NCBI RefSeq assembly: GCF_007846095.1
Contig: NZ_VOEI01000004.1
Span: 248,001-312,000, forward strand
Length of the DNA: 64,000 bases
Origin: Mucilaginibacter achroorhodeus
GTDB taxonomy: Bacteria > Bacteroidota > Bacteroidia > Sphingobacteriales > Sphingobacteriaceae
Direction of reading: 5' to 3'
Shown here in pieces: positions 9,101 to 17,400 of this stretch (positions within the stretch are counted from its first letter, which is position 1; every line of letters begins with the position of its first letter). The notes under the pieces are model-generated. The model had not been told where the DNA came from. It worked only from the letters and a program-made list of their open reading frames with translations, and made no database searches. A program made the translations under genes and the position numbers.

Positions 9101-10407
9101 CCCAGAGAAAAATTTCCTGATGAATTTGAAAAATTGATAGGTACATTCACCGCTACTGCTGCACTTAGGTCTATTCTGGCAGTTACATACTCTCCATTTG
9201 TGCCTTGTACAGGTGTAAAGTTTAACGCATTGATTAAACCGGAATTGCCATTTACACTGAAGTTTCCCTGATTGCCATTTTTCGTGGTGATCATTACAGC
9301 AAAAAGAGTGTTTTTGCTTCGCACTACGCTGACCGACCTTGAACCCGTGCAATTTAGTTTGGGAATCATTGCCGACCCTGCCTCACAACCATTGCCTGAT
9401 AAGTGATATACATAGATTTTTTTTGTGGAGCTAATATAAACGCTTGGATTTTGCAGTGTGAAGAAAGCGGAATTTCCTTTCTGCAAAACTGCTGATGGAG
9501 TAGGCTGCCCGTCCAAAAATATTGATGTATTATCTTCTGTAGCCGTTACATAAATATAATCAAAGATCTGGCCGCTGCCAAACGGAGTTAGATACCCTTG
9601 TGTTACCACATACTGAGTTCCTAATACGCTTGTTGGTACAGTTTGATCGCCTATAAGGTCAGCACAACTGGATATCTGCACCAGGTCATCTTTAATCGTT
9701 ATAGCGATAGGTTTATCAGATTCAACATAAGAGCCTTGTAAATGGTCGTCCGGCCCAATACCTACGGCCTGGGCCGAAAATGTCTGTCCGCGATTAAGCG
9801 TTATAGTGAAAGGTACGTTAGCAGCATGTCCTATTATGGCTTTTGAAGGTGTGATTTTGATTAGCGTATTGTCCTTGGTTGCAACAATGTCAAAGGCATT
9901 TGTCGCCGCATATGAAGTGGATTCTGAGAACGAGAATTGCGACGAAATAAAAAATTGATTGCCCAACGCGTTTTTACCCTTTAACGAAAAGATCTCGGGG
10001 TTGCAATTGCAGCCACTTACAACTTCATAATAAGCCGTTACATCAGTAGTTGATGTAATAAGTATGCCTTTATTTAAGGTAGTATTAGCAGGTTTATTTT
10101 GTAATTGGTTTACCCAGGCAGTTAGGTCTACCGTTCCGGTCTGGTTAGCGCCAATATCCATTACTATGGGTACAAAGGATGGGTCTGCCGGCAACGAAAT
10201 GGTTACGGTTGTTGCGGATGAAGAAGTGGTAAGTCTTAGAACGATCGGCTTATTGAAATCCCGGTTTGGGTCTTCATAAACACTCGGTGCTACAAACCAA
10301 AATTCTCTATCAGTTTGTGCTATTAAAAATTTTGGCGCAATCGATAAAGTGATTAGAATTAATAATTTAAAAAAGAATCTTAACTGTAATGGTTTAGTTG
10401 TTATCAT
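6154..10407 (-). CDS. Giant T9SS-exported adhesin-like protein: IgGFc-binding N-domain, eight Ig-like repeats, type B sorting domain
   Basis: 1417 residues. A Sec signal peptide (about 1-31) leads into a region like the IgGFc-binding protein N-terminal domain (starts FWFVAPSVYED; about 34-450). After one PKD-like segment (about 460-535) come eight tandem repeats of about 88 residues (about 538-1249). Each repeat carries an early CxG, the core YQWxxNG, and a later V(T)C...SN.xC pattern, so each probably forms an Ig-like fold with one disulfide. Another PKD-like segment follows, then the gliding-motility-associated C-terminal domain (about 1332-1417: SFSPNGDGIND, RWGQNVY, WDGTFNGKQLPAGVYYY), which directs type IX export and cell-surface anchoring. 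Monocistronic. Binding partner unknown; an adhesin role is inferred. Confidence 0.9.
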   Translation of the reverse strand: MITTKPLQLRFFFKLLILITLSIAPKFLIAQTDREFWFVAPSVYEDPNRDFNKPIVLRLTTSSSATTVTISLPADPSFVPIVMDIGANQTGTVDLTAWVNQLQNKPANTTLNKGILITSTTDVTAYYEVVSGCNCNPEIFSLKGKNALGNQFFISSQFSFSESTSYAATNAFDIVATKDNTLIKITPSKAIIGHAANVPFTITLNRGQTFSAQAVGIGPDDHLQGSYVESDKPIAITIKDDLVQISSCADLIGDQTVPTSVLGTQYVVTQGYLTPFGSGQIFDYIYVTATEDNTSIFLDGQPTPSAVLQKGNSAFFTLQNPSVYISSTKKIYVYHLSGNGCEAGSAMIPKLNCTGSRSVSVVRSKNTLFAVMITTKNGNQGNFSVNGNSGLINALNFTPVQGTNGEYVTARIDLSAAVAVNVPINFSNSSGNFSLGFINGGVDNGTSYGYFSDYKSSNVQSSTLDICPSGTAQLSAYGGVTYKWTPATGLDNPNIANPKASPAATTDYKVEIITAEGCVDSAKVKVVVSNSGAATPASVSITANTNNICAGTAINFTATPTNGGTAPMYQWQVNGVNVGANSSAFSSSSLVNGDKVNCLMTSNAPCATPTQATSNVITVSVTSAQTAITISASQPDNCPRTPIVFTAATTGAGTSPSYQWKVNNVNVGVNSPTYSSNTISNGDKVVCTLISNAPCAGVTPIVSNELTINLNSASPLSVSITASQNNACAGTLIKFSAVAINAGTAPSYQWKINGTNSGLNSADFETNSLNNGDKVTCVVTSNAVCSLNGTAISNEIIAAVKFNLPLGVNIKESDNNVCAGTLVNFTAITVNAGNTPTYQWQINGVDVGANSSTFSSSSLLNGDMVTCKVTGSEECALPAYAVSNVITMNVTPQLQPSVIISASNTNVCAGGLVNFVAVTNNSGTAPVYQWKINGVPTGTNSNIFSSNNLVNGDKVTCTVTSNALCTTPVTVDSNEIIISVNSDVAAVSITASQNNICPGSLVTFTVSVTGGGSLPVYQWKVNGLNAGNNSPTFAGAGFNNGDKVTCTVTSNAPCAVTPTATSNQITISTISYVTPSVTITQTNAIICQGDVANFAATVSNAGINPSYQWKLNGNNVGNNASTLAIGPLLNADVVQCIVVSNGVCTLNPIANSNIITVVVNRPATPSVTITSSDNNICAGNSVSFSATVQHAGNNPAYQWLVNDKPVGSNNSFYQTKTLLNGDLVRCRLTNPDHCVLPAIVESNVVTMLVNQLPSVNAGSDQVIEKGATVKLSAVASGDIDEVTWSPAIGLSNNKILNPVANPSSTTVYRLSVRTINGCINEDEVKVTVLINLIIPNSFSPNGDGINDYWVIKNLSDYPRASIEIFTRWGQNVYRASQSSQPWDGTFNGKQLPAGVYYYVIHLDNNTAATTGNITLIR

Positions 10408-10667
10408 CAGCGGGGTGTATCACACGCAACCATCACAAAAATAAAATTTTTTTGCGCTCTTAAAAGCTGTTTTATTTAAGTGAAAAATTTATTTTAGATG
10501 CAGCAGTACAACTATGAAAGAATCTTTCTTCAATTAACACATCAAAGCATCCATACCGTGAAATAGCAGTCTGCGCTTATTTACTAATTACGAAAGGCTG
10601 TATAAATTACATTGAAAGCAGCAGTGGAGGGTTTATCCGGCAGTAACATTCGTTTAACGACGAAAGC

Positions 10668-11017
10668 ATGAGCAGTATGCTGGCACATATTCCTAACACC
10701 TGTTTAAGCTGGGTAGTAGCCTTTATTCAACAGCAAGAGATCGATTATTTAACTTTGAATGATTGCAAAGATATTAACGCAGCACGAACTACATTGAACA
10801 AATAGACAGAGCCGAGAAAGGATTTCTGGAAAGCTTTAAGCAATCGTTGAACTTGTCGCTTACACTTGAGAAAGGGCAGGGAGTTATACTTAACCTTTCA
10901 CCGTTAGAGCTTTTTACCCATGTTATTACGCACGAATTTCACCATAAAGGCCAACTGGTTAATATGAGCAGACAGTTGGGATATATTCCGGTTGACACCG
11001 ATGTGATACGTACCTGA
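10668..11017 (+). pseudogene. DinB-family protein, frameshifted remnant
   Basis: Two frames together spell a DinB/DUF664-like four-helix protein. From the ATG at 10668 the first frame reads MSSMLAHIPNTCLSW..., like the family's SMxxLLxHIxNTYxxW helix, then stops at a TAG near 10803. A neighbouring frame continues from about 10782 with NYIEQIDRAEKGFLESF, then THVITHEFHHKGQL and a C-terminal RQLGYIPVDTDVIR ending at TGA 11015-11017. The HxxxHxxHKGQ pattern holds the family's metal-binding histidines. The N-terminal helix is missing or scrambled, so I call it a decayed gene. It stops one base before the converging stop of the proline dehydrogenase gene. Confidence 0.75.
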
Positions 11018-12193
11018 TCAGGCAGCGCCACGGCGCTTGCGCTCTTTACTTATTAAGCTTAGCTCTCTGCTCATTTGCCCGGCAATGGCAGTGTTCTCCT
11101 GCGCACGGCGGAATAGATAAGGCAAAACCGCCTTAACAGGCCCATACGGTACATACTTGGCTACGTTGTAGTTAGCATTGGCAAGGTTAAAGCTCAGGTT
11201 ATCGCTCATGCCCAAAAGCTGTGAAAAATAAACGTGCGGATTTTTATGTTCTATCTTTTTCTCATTTAACAAGTCGGCTAATAAACGGCAGCTTTCCTCA
11301 TTATGGGTGCCTGCAACAAAGGCAATGTTGTTCACGTTGTCGGCACAATAAATTATGGCATCGTTGTAATCTCGGTCGGTAGCTTCCTTGTTAGGTTGGA
11401 TAGGAGAGGCGTAACCTTTTTCTTCAGCACGTTTACGCTCTTTCTCCATGTAAGCACCGCGTACAATTTTGGCACCAAGGATAAAGCCTTCAAGTTCTGC
11501 TACGGCATGGTCTGCAATCAGAGAAGCCAGCTTGTCATGGCGATACAGTTGGTAAGTATTGTAAACAATATTAGTTTCCTTATTAAAGAAACGCATCATG
11601 TTCAAAGCCAAGTGGTCTATTGTTTTTTGTATCCAGCTTTCCTCCGCATCGATCATCACCGGCACACCTTCAGAATGGGCCATCTCGCAAATGGCCAATA
11701 CCCTGTCCTGCGCGGTTTGCCATTCCAGTTGCTCGTCTACACTCAGTTTTAAACCGGCGTCAAGCTTCTCCAGTAGCGCAAATCGGGCAACACCGGTAAC
11801 CTTGAAAACAGTAAGCGGTATGCTTTTGCTTTTTGCTGCAGTAAGTATGGTGCGGATTATCTCATCACGGGTACTGTCAAAAACCTGTTCGCTATCTTCG
11901 CCCTCTACAGAATAATCTAATATAGTGCCCACGCCGCCTGCTGCCAGGTTTGAGGTGGTTTTTGAACATTCTTCAATAGTTTCGCCGCCGCAGAAATGTT
12001 TAAATATTGTTGCTTTTATAAGCCCTTTGATAGGCAAGCCAATCTTCATGGCAAAATTGGTAATAGGTGGGCCTATTTTTACCAGTAAGTTAACGTTGAT
12101 AACCTTAAATAGCCAGTAAGCACGGTCAAGATCGGCATTTGTTGAGTGGCGGAAAGCGATCTCGGTATTTTCGAAGGACAGTTTTTCGTTCAT
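11018..12193 (-). CDS. Proline dehydrogenase (PutA PRODH domain family)
   Basis: 391-residue flavoenzyme that oxidises proline to pyrroline-5-carboxylate. The (beta/alpha)8 barrel shows the family's hallmark strands: VPVMIDAEESWIQ (about 190), GAKIVRGAYMEKER (about 245), ATDRDYND (about 277) and the C-terminal YVPYGPVKAVLPYLFRRAQENT region, whose paired Arg residues bind the proline carboxylate. Length matches the mono-functional bacterial and eukaryotic-like enzymes, without the PutA aldehyde dehydrogenase half. The start ATG at 12193 gives a normal N-terminus. Stands alone; its P5C dehydrogenase partner is not in the window. Confidence 0.95.
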   Translation of the reverse strand: MNEKLSFENTEIAFRHSTNADLDRAYWLFKVINVNLLVKIGPPITNFAMKIGLPIKGLIKATIFKHFCGGETIEECSKTTSNLAAGGVGTILDYSVEGEDSEQVFDSTRDEIIRTILTAAKSKSIPLTVFKVTGVARFALLEKLDAGLKLSVDEQLEWQTAQDRVLAICEMAHSEGVPVMIDAEESWIQKTIDHLALNMMRFFNKETNIVYNTYQLYRHDKLASLIADHAVAELEGFILGAKIVRGAYMEKERKRAEEKGYASPIQPNKEATDRDYNDAIIYCADNVNNIAFVAGTHNEESCRLLADLLNEKKIEHKNPHVYFSQLLGMSDNLSFNLANANYNVAKYVPYGPVKAVLPYLFRRAQENTAIAGQMSRELSLISKERKRRGAA

Positions 12194-12332
12194 TTATTGT
12201 ACGGCGTTCGGGGATAAAATATCATAGTGCCCAACAAACCTGGTGATTATTTCACTAAGTATGGGCATTATCTATAAACTCTCAACCGGTTGCAAAATTA
12301 TAAAATGATAACTCATTATTGTACGAATAGTT

Positions 12333-12340
12333 TAATTTTG
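12333..12340 (+). promoter_or_regulatory. Putative Bacteroidetes -7 box for the S4/aroB operon
   Basis: TAATTTTG matches the Bacteroidetes sigma-A -7 consensus TAnnTTTG and lies only 6 bp before the ATG at 12347. No matching TTG box is seen at the usual 17-23 bp upstream. If used, the transcript would begin almost at the start codon. Confidence 0.35.
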
Positions 12341-12346
12341 CCAGCC

Positions 12347-12553
12347 ATGATTGAATTTAAGGTAGAGGGCGATTATATCCCAATGATACAGCTGCTTAAA
12401 GCGGCTAACCTGGTGCAAACCGGCGGCGAGGCACAGATAGTTGTTGCTGAAGGCGAAGTGAAGTACAACGGACAGGTTGATTATCGCAAACGCCTTAAAG
12501 TTAAAGCCGGTGACGTAGTTGAATTTCGTGGCCAGCAAATAAAAGTGATTTAA
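12347..12553 (+). CDS. Small S4-domain RNA-binding protein (YbcJ/YaaA-like)
   Basis: 68 residues from the ATG at 12347. The S4 fold is visible: a hydrophobic first helix (YIPMIQLLKAANLVQTGG), then the strand-turn EAQIVVAEGEVKYNGQ with the conserved G-x-V-x-V/Y-N-G core and the basic YRKRLKVKAGD segment. S4 domains bind structured RNA such as rRNA. Longer reading to an ATG at 12290 adds 19 residues that do not fit the family, and a TAnnTTTG box lies just before 12347, so the shorter start is preferred. aroB begins 9 bp after the stop, so the two are co-transcribed. Confidence 0.85.
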   Translation: MIEFKVEGDYIPMIQLLKAANLVQTGGEAQIVVAEGEVKYNGQVDYRKRLKVKAGDVVEFRGQQIKVI

Positions 12554-12562
12554 GATTTGCCC

Positions 12563-13621
12563 ATGCAAACCATCCAAAGCGACAGCTATCCTATATTTTT
12601 TGAGAACAGCATACAAGAACTGGTGAATTTTGTGGAACAAGGTAATTATTCGCGTTGCTTTATCCTCACAGATGAAAATACCGGAGAGTATTGTCTTCCG
12701 GCCGTACAAACAGCCCTTGCTCATCTCGATAAAACTGATATCATAGAAGTTAACGCCGGCGAAGAAAGCAAGAACATTGATTTTTGCGCCGGTATCTGGA
12801 AAATGCTGATCGATTTCGGTGCCGACCGTAAGGCTCTAATGATAAATGTTGGCGGTGGCGTAGTTACCGACATGGGGGGCTTTGTTGCCTCAACGTATAA
12901 ACGGGGGATCGACTTTGTGCAGGTGCCAACATCACTACTTGCCCAGGTAGATGCATCTGTTGGCGGCAAAACCGGCGTAGACCTTGATGGTGTAAAGAAT
13001 ATTATCGGCACATTTACCCAACCAAAAGCGGTATTTATAAATATTGATTTCTTGCAGACCATGCCGCCAAGGCAAATATTATCCGGCCTTGCCGAAATGC
13101 TGAAACATGGTTTGATAGTTGACCAGGCTTATTGGGACAGCCTAAAAACAAGCGACCTTAGCTTACCATCTGTTGATTTGGTGCATCGTTCGGTAGAGAT
13201 CAAGAACGAAGTAGTGATTGAAGACCCCCATGAAAAAGGCATCCGCAAGGCGTTAAACCTTGGGCATACCATTGGTCATGCGGTGGAAACATGGTCGTTA
13301 ATGAATAATGAGGATCACCTCACTCATGGCGAGGCCATCGCTATCGGCATGATCTGCGAAGCATGGCTTTCCAACAAAAAGATAGGTCTGCCTGATGATG
13401 AGCTTGCAGAGATCACGAGTGTGTTGATGAAGCTTTATCCAAAGTATGATCTTCAGGAAGATAGCTTTGGTACGCTGCTTCAGCACATGCAAAACGATAA
13501 AAAGAACGAGAACGGCAACATTAATTTTACTTTATTGACACGTATTGGACAATACAGTATTGATAATGTATGCACGCCTGCCGAAATTTGCGATAGCTTA
13601 AGGTATTACGCAGCATTGTAA
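12563..13621 (+). CDS. aroB: 3-dehydroquinate synthase
   Basis: Second step of the shikimate pathway: closes DAHP to 3-dehydroquinate with NAD+ and a divalent metal. The 352-residue chain has the NAD site GGGVVTDMGGFVASTYKRG (about 96), the PTSLLAQVDASVGGKTGVD active-site loop (about 122), the metal ligand Glu in GLAEMLKHGLI (about 177) and the ligand His in NLGHTIGHAVE (about 237) and in THGEAIAIGM (about 257). A TTG lies two codons upstream at 12557, but the ATG at 12563 is the natural start. Follows the S4 gene by 9 bp and abuts the hydroxylase gene. Confidence 0.96.
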   Translation: MQTIQSDSYPIFFENSIQELVNFVEQGNYSRCFILTDENTGEYCLPAVQTALAHLDKTDIIEVNAGEESKNIDFCAGIWKMLIDFGADRKALMINVGGGVVTDMGGFVASTYKRGIDFVQVPTSLLAQVDASVGGKTGVDLDGVKNIIGTFTQPKAVFINIDFLQTMPPRQILSGLAEMLKHGLIVDQAYWDSLKTSDLSLPSVDLVHRSVEIKNEVVIEDPHEKGIRKALNLGHTIGHAVETWSLMNNEDHLTHGEAIAIGMICEAWLSNKKIGLPDDELAEITSVLMKLYPKYDLQEDSFGTLLQHMQNDKKNENGNINFTLLTRIGQYSIDNVCTPAEICDSLRYYAAL

Positions 13622-14512
13622 ATGTCGTCTTTAGATTCACGTTCAGAAGCAGTTATCGTACTGGTAAGTTTACTTATCCTGCTTACGCTAACAGAAATGT
13701 GGTTCAGCTACCGCGAAAACCGCAAATATTATGAAAAGCGCGATACGCTGACGAACATCTATTTAACAGCGCTCGCGTTTATCCTTAACCTTGCTGTTAA
13801 CGGAAGTACGTTTTTCCTGTTGCACTTCGCCTGGCAGTTTCGCCTGTTTGAGATACATAACATTTTTTGGTATTGGTTTGTATTGGTAATAACGCAGGAT
13901 CTTCTGTATTGGGTTTTGCACTACACAGGCCACTACTGCAGGCTGTTTTGGGCTATGCACGTAACGCACCATTCGTCTGAGCATTTTAACTTTACCACGG
14001 GTTTTCGCTCAACTGTTTTTGAGCCGTTATACCGAACATTTTTTTATTTGCCGCTGGCGCTGATGGGTTTTAACGCAGTGGATATCCTGTACGCTTACCT
14101 TGTTACACAGCTGTACGGCAATATGGTGCACACGCAGTATAAAGTGCCTTTGCCTAAATGGTACGGATGGATATTTGTAACGCCTGCGCACCATCGTGTT
14201 CATCACGCATCAAACGTCCCTTACCTTGATAAGAACATGGGCATGGTGCTCATTATCTGGGATAGGTTATTCGGAACCTTCCACGATGAAGATGCTGATG
14301 AACCTGTAAAGTATGGTCTTACCCATCAACCCGATGACATGGGCCCGGTAAACGTAATTTTCCATGAGTGGAAGGCACTTATAGCAGATGTTAATAAAGC
14401 GCCGGGCTTAGGCAACAAGCTTAAGTACCTGTTTAACCCACCAGGCTGGAGCCATGATGGCAGCACCCAAACTGCGAGAGTTTTGCAGAAAGAGTACAAA
14501 AAGGTGTCTTAA
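13622..14512 (+). CDS. Sterol desaturase/fatty acid hydroxylase family membrane protein
   Basis: 296 residues with four or five hydrophobic segments (about 8-25, 42-65, 78-98, 135-160). The di-iron histidine clusters of the family are present: HYTGH (about 100), HVTHHSSEHFN (about 113) and HRVHHASN (about 191). Such enzymes hydroxylate or desaturate lipids in the membrane; in Bacteroidetes some act on carotenoids or fatty acids. The ATG directly follows the aroB stop codon, so translation is probably coupled and the gene is the last of the S4-aroB operon. Substrate cannot be told from sequence. Confidence 0.88.
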   Translation: MSSLDSRSEAVIVLVSLLILLTLTEMWFSYRENRKYYEKRDTLTNIYLTALAFILNLAVNGSTFFLLHFAWQFRLFEIHNIFWYWFVLVITQDLLYWVLHYTGHYCRLFWAMHVTHHSSEHFNFTTGFRSTVFEPLYRTFFYLPLALMGFNAVDILYAYLVTQLYGNMVHTQYKVPLPKWYGWIFVTPAHHRVHHASNVPYLDKNMGMVLIIWDRLFGTFHDEDADEPVKYGLTHQPDDMGPVNVIFHEWKALIADVNKAPGLGNKLKYLFNPPGWSHDGSTQTARVLQKEYKKVS

Positions 14513-14739
14513 GCGGTCATATGCTTAATTAATATTTAAGCAATTTATTTCTGTAAAACGGTTCACTCTAAGTTTTTAAAATTTAACGGCAGTTACCATA
14601 CCCGTAGAGTTATAATTCCACAAAATTGCGCTCTTTCGCGGCGTTGTAGTTTTTATATCCTCGTGTTGTATTGATTAAGTAATTGATACATAGGTTTTTA
14701 TTAAAAATTAACTAATAGAAGTCGCTTTGTAATTTTTTT

Positions 14740-14747
14740 TACTTTTG
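14740..14747 (+). promoter_or_regulatory. Putative -7 box for the SLBB export gene
   Basis: TACTTTTG fits TAnnTTTG and is 41 bp upstream of the ATG at 14789, a usual leader length. No convincing TTG -33 box at the usual spacing. The 276-bp gap from 14513 otherwise holds no gene. Confidence 0.35.
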
Positions 14748-14788
14748 TTGAAACCATATTAGTCTCTGGCCACTGCCTCTAATATCCT

Positions 14789-17266
14789 ATGACAAAAAAA
14801 ATTCTTATTTTGCTATTCACCGTTGGGGTATTGATCTTTTCGGTTAATGCCACATCAGCCCAGGGCTCACTGCAAAACATTTCTTCAATTAATCCGAGCG
14901 AGTTGTCAGATCAGCAAGTAGGGCAGTTACTTCAACAAGCTGCCGGTGCGGGTTTAAGTGATTCTCAAATTTTGCAACAGGCGCAATCGCGTGGTATGTC
15001 TTCATCGCAAGTATTGCAATTGCAAACCCGTATAACCGCATACAGGCAAAAAAATGGTAATGCCAGCAGTTCAATGCAGGATACAACCGGTTTTTCGCAG
15101 CGCAAATTAAATTATACGCCAGATACCATTGATACTACCACCACCAATAAGGGCGAGTTATTTGAAAATCTAAAACCAAAAATATTTGGCGCGGATATTT
15201 TCAGAAATAAAAACAGTTCGTTTCAGCCAAATCTTAAAATAGCTACACCGGTAAATTACGTTGTTGGCCCCGGCGACCAGTTAGTAGTAAACGTTTATGG
15301 AAACTCCCTGGTAAATTGGAAACTGGGGGTGTCACCTGAGGGGAACATCAATATTCCTGGCGTAGGGGTGCTAAACGTATCCGGTAAAACCATAGAGCAA
15401 GCTACAGAAGCTATTAAAGGCAGACTAAAAGCCAGCAATTATGCCATTGGCAGGGGTACCAATGTAAAAATTTCACTGGGCGATATCAGAAGCATTAACG
15501 TGATATTGGTAGGCCAACTGGTTAAACCAGGTACATACACTTTATCATCGTTATCAACCGTTTTTAACGCGCTATACGCAGCCGGCGGGCCAAATGATAA
15601 CGGTAGTTTAAGGCAGATACAGATCATACGTGATAACCGCGTGATAAGAACGCTTGATGTTTATGATTTTTTAACCAAAGGGGATCAGAAGAATAACATT
15701 ACACTTAGGGACCAGGATATCATCAGGGTGCCTACCTACCGTACCAGGGTAGAAATGTCTGGAGCGGTAAAGATACCTGCATTGTTTGAGGTGTTACCTG
15801 GCGAAACGCTTGATAACGTAATAAATTTTGCCGGCGGTTTTACTGATAGTGCTTATACCGGTCGTATAAAAGTTTTACAGGTTGCAGACCAACAGCGTAA
15901 AATTACTGATGTGATAGAAGCTGATTTTAAAAATTACGTTCCGTTGCGTGGAGACAAATATATTGTTGAAACCATATTGCGCAGGTTTGAGAACCGTGTG
16001 GTTATAAACGGAGCTGTTTTTAGACCAGGTGAATATGAATTGCAAAACGGCTTAACCCTCCAACAATTAATAGCTAAGGCAAGTGGTTTGAGAGAAGATG
16101 CTTTTACTGAGCGCGGAACCATCATCAGGCTAAAACCGGATAATACGACCGAGGCTATCAGTTTTAATGTAAGAGACGTAGTTAATGGTAAGTCTAACAT
16201 TGCGTTACAGCGCGAGGACGTTGTTACCATATCGTCAATATTCGATCTGAGGGATAAATACATCGTTACTATAGCAGGTAACGTAAGAAGTCCACGCACA
16301 ATACCTTATGCTGAGGGACTGCGCGTAGAAGACGTTATTGTAAAAGCCGGTGGATTTGCCGAAGGTGCCAGCCCAAATAGGATAGAAGTTGCACGCCGTG
16401 TATCGGATTCAGATCCGTTATCTAAAAATACCCCTGTAGCTAAGGTGTTTACTATTGATGTTGATAACCAGCTTAAGTTATCAGATGCAAATTTTGAACT
16501 TAAGCCCTTTGATGTTATCTCGGTTTACAGCCTGCCGGGTTACGAAAAACAGAAACTTGTAAAGGTTGAGGGAGAGGTATTATACCCGGGCCCTTATGTT
16601 ATCAAAAATAAGAACGAGCGTATTTCAGACCTTGTTAAACGGGCAGGTGGTATTACGGCTTCAGCTGATGTTGAGGGTGGCTCACTAAAACGCGACAACT
16701 ATGCAATATTAGGCGTGGATAAAAGTAAAACGGATACCACCGCTATAGCCTTGGAACGCCAGCAGCAAAACAATCGCTTAAAAAGGACTTATCGGGATTC
16801 TTCTAACCTGGCAGACACACAGCTGAGGAACAATTTTGTAGGTATCGAGTTAGACAAAATTCTAAAAAAACCTGGAAACAAAGGTGACCTTATATTGGAA
16901 GATGGCGACGTGTTGCGCATCCCTAAGCAACAGCAGGTAGTTCGTGTTAATGGTCAGGTTTTATATCCAAGTGCCGTATTGTACGAGCGTTCTAAATCAT
17001 TTAACGATTTTGTTTCTAACGCCGGTGGTTATGCACCAAGGAGTTTGCGAAGCGGAGCTTACGTGATATATCCTAATGGTACAGTGAGGGGGACGCGTAA
17101 ATTCCTGTTCTTTAATATACATCCGCCCGTCAAGGCCGGCAGTGAGATCTATGTTCCGAAAAAGCCTGAAAGCAGAGGAAATGGTCTGCAAAATGTATTG
17201 GCGTTTAGTACAGGTTTAGCTTCATTAGGCGCCATCATATTGGGGATACTTACTTTGAAGAAATAG
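14789..17266 (+). CDS. Polysaccharide biosynthesis/export protein with six SLBB domains
   Basis: 825 residues. Signal peptide about 1-24, then a Gln/Ser-rich helical stretch (to about 90), a Poly_export (Wza-type) domain starting NYVVGPGDQLVVNVYGN (about 155), and six SLBB beta-grasp domains, each recognisable by G-x-V-x-x-P-G followed by a hydrophobic helix and AGG. They begin near residues 238, 320, 405, 490, 590 and 710. The chain ends in a hydrophobic helix (about 802-822) and LKK, like the membrane-spanning end of Wza-type porins. It should form the outer-membrane exit channel for an exopolysaccharide. No co-polymerase, flippase or polymerase gene is nearby; a strong terminator follows, so it is transcribed alone. 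Confidence 0.9.
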   Translation: MTKKILILLFTVGVLIFSVNATSAQGSLQNISSINPSELSDQQVGQLLQQAAGAGLSDSQILQQAQSRGMSSSQVLQLQTRITAYRQKNGNASSSMQDTTGFSQRKLNYTPDTIDTTTTNKGELFENLKPKIFGADIFRNKNSSFQPNLKIATPVNYVVGPGDQLVVNVYGNSLVNWKLGVSPEGNINIPGVGVLNVSGKTIEQATEAIKGRLKASNYAIGRGTNVKISLGDIRSINVILVGQLVKPGTYTLSSLSTVFNALYAAGGPNDNGSLRQIQIIRDNRVIRTLDVYDFLTKGDQKNNITLRDQDIIRVPTYRTRVEMSGAVKIPALFEVLPGETLDNVINFAGGFTDSAYTGRIKVLQVADQQRKITDVIEADFKNYVPLRGDKYIVETILRRFENRVVINGAVFRPGEYELQNGLTLQQLIAKASGLREDAFTERGTIIRLKPDNTTEAISFNVRDVVNGKSNIALQREDVVTISSIFDLRDKYIVTIAGNVRSPRTIPYAEGLRVEDVIVKAGGFAEGASPNRIEVARRVSDSDPLSKNTPVAKVFTIDVDNQLKLSDANFELKPFDVISVYSLPGYEKQKLVKVEGEVLYPGPYVIKNKNERISDLVKRAGGITASADVEGGSLKRDNYAILGVDKSKTDTTAIALERQQQNNRLKRTYRDSSNLADTQLRNNFVGIELDKILKKPGNKGDLILEDGDVLRIPKQQQVVRVNGQVLYPSAVLYERSKSFNDFVSNAGGYAPRSLRSGAYVIYPNGTVRGTRKFLFFNIHPPVKAGSEIYVPKKPESRGNGLQNVLAFSTGLASLGAIILGILTLKK

Positions 17267-17295
17267 AAGTACTAAAAAAGATTTTAGTTAAATAC

Positions 17296-17329
17296 AAAAG
17301 CGCTGACAAATTTTTGTCAGCGCTTTTTT
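17296..17329 (+). terminator. Rho-independent terminator after the SLBB gene
   Basis: A 14-bp perfect stem (17296-17309 with 17314-17327) and four-base loop followed by further T residues, 30 bp after the stop codon at 17266. Confidence 0.88.
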
Positions 17330-17338
17330 GCTTAAAAA

Positions 17339-17382
17339 GTGTTCACAGCGTTCAAGGTGTTCACGTGCGTGAACGTGAACGC
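17339..17382. repeat. GTTCAC/GTGAAC intergenic repeat, copy 1
   Basis: A 44-bp stretch of GTTCA-type half-sites in both orientations, ending GCGTGAACGTGAACGC. A closely similar 44-bp stretch occurs at 45735-45778. Both copies sit 20-30 bp after the stop codon of a minus-strand gene. Can fold as an imperfect hairpin. Confidence 0.6.
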
Positions 17383-17400
17383 CTGAAGTTTAAAGCCAGT

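Noticed and set aside
14519..14556. Weak hairpin TGCTTAA/TTAAGCA after the hydroxylase gene as a terminator
   Set aside because: Seven A/T-rich pairs and no T tract following; too weak to call.
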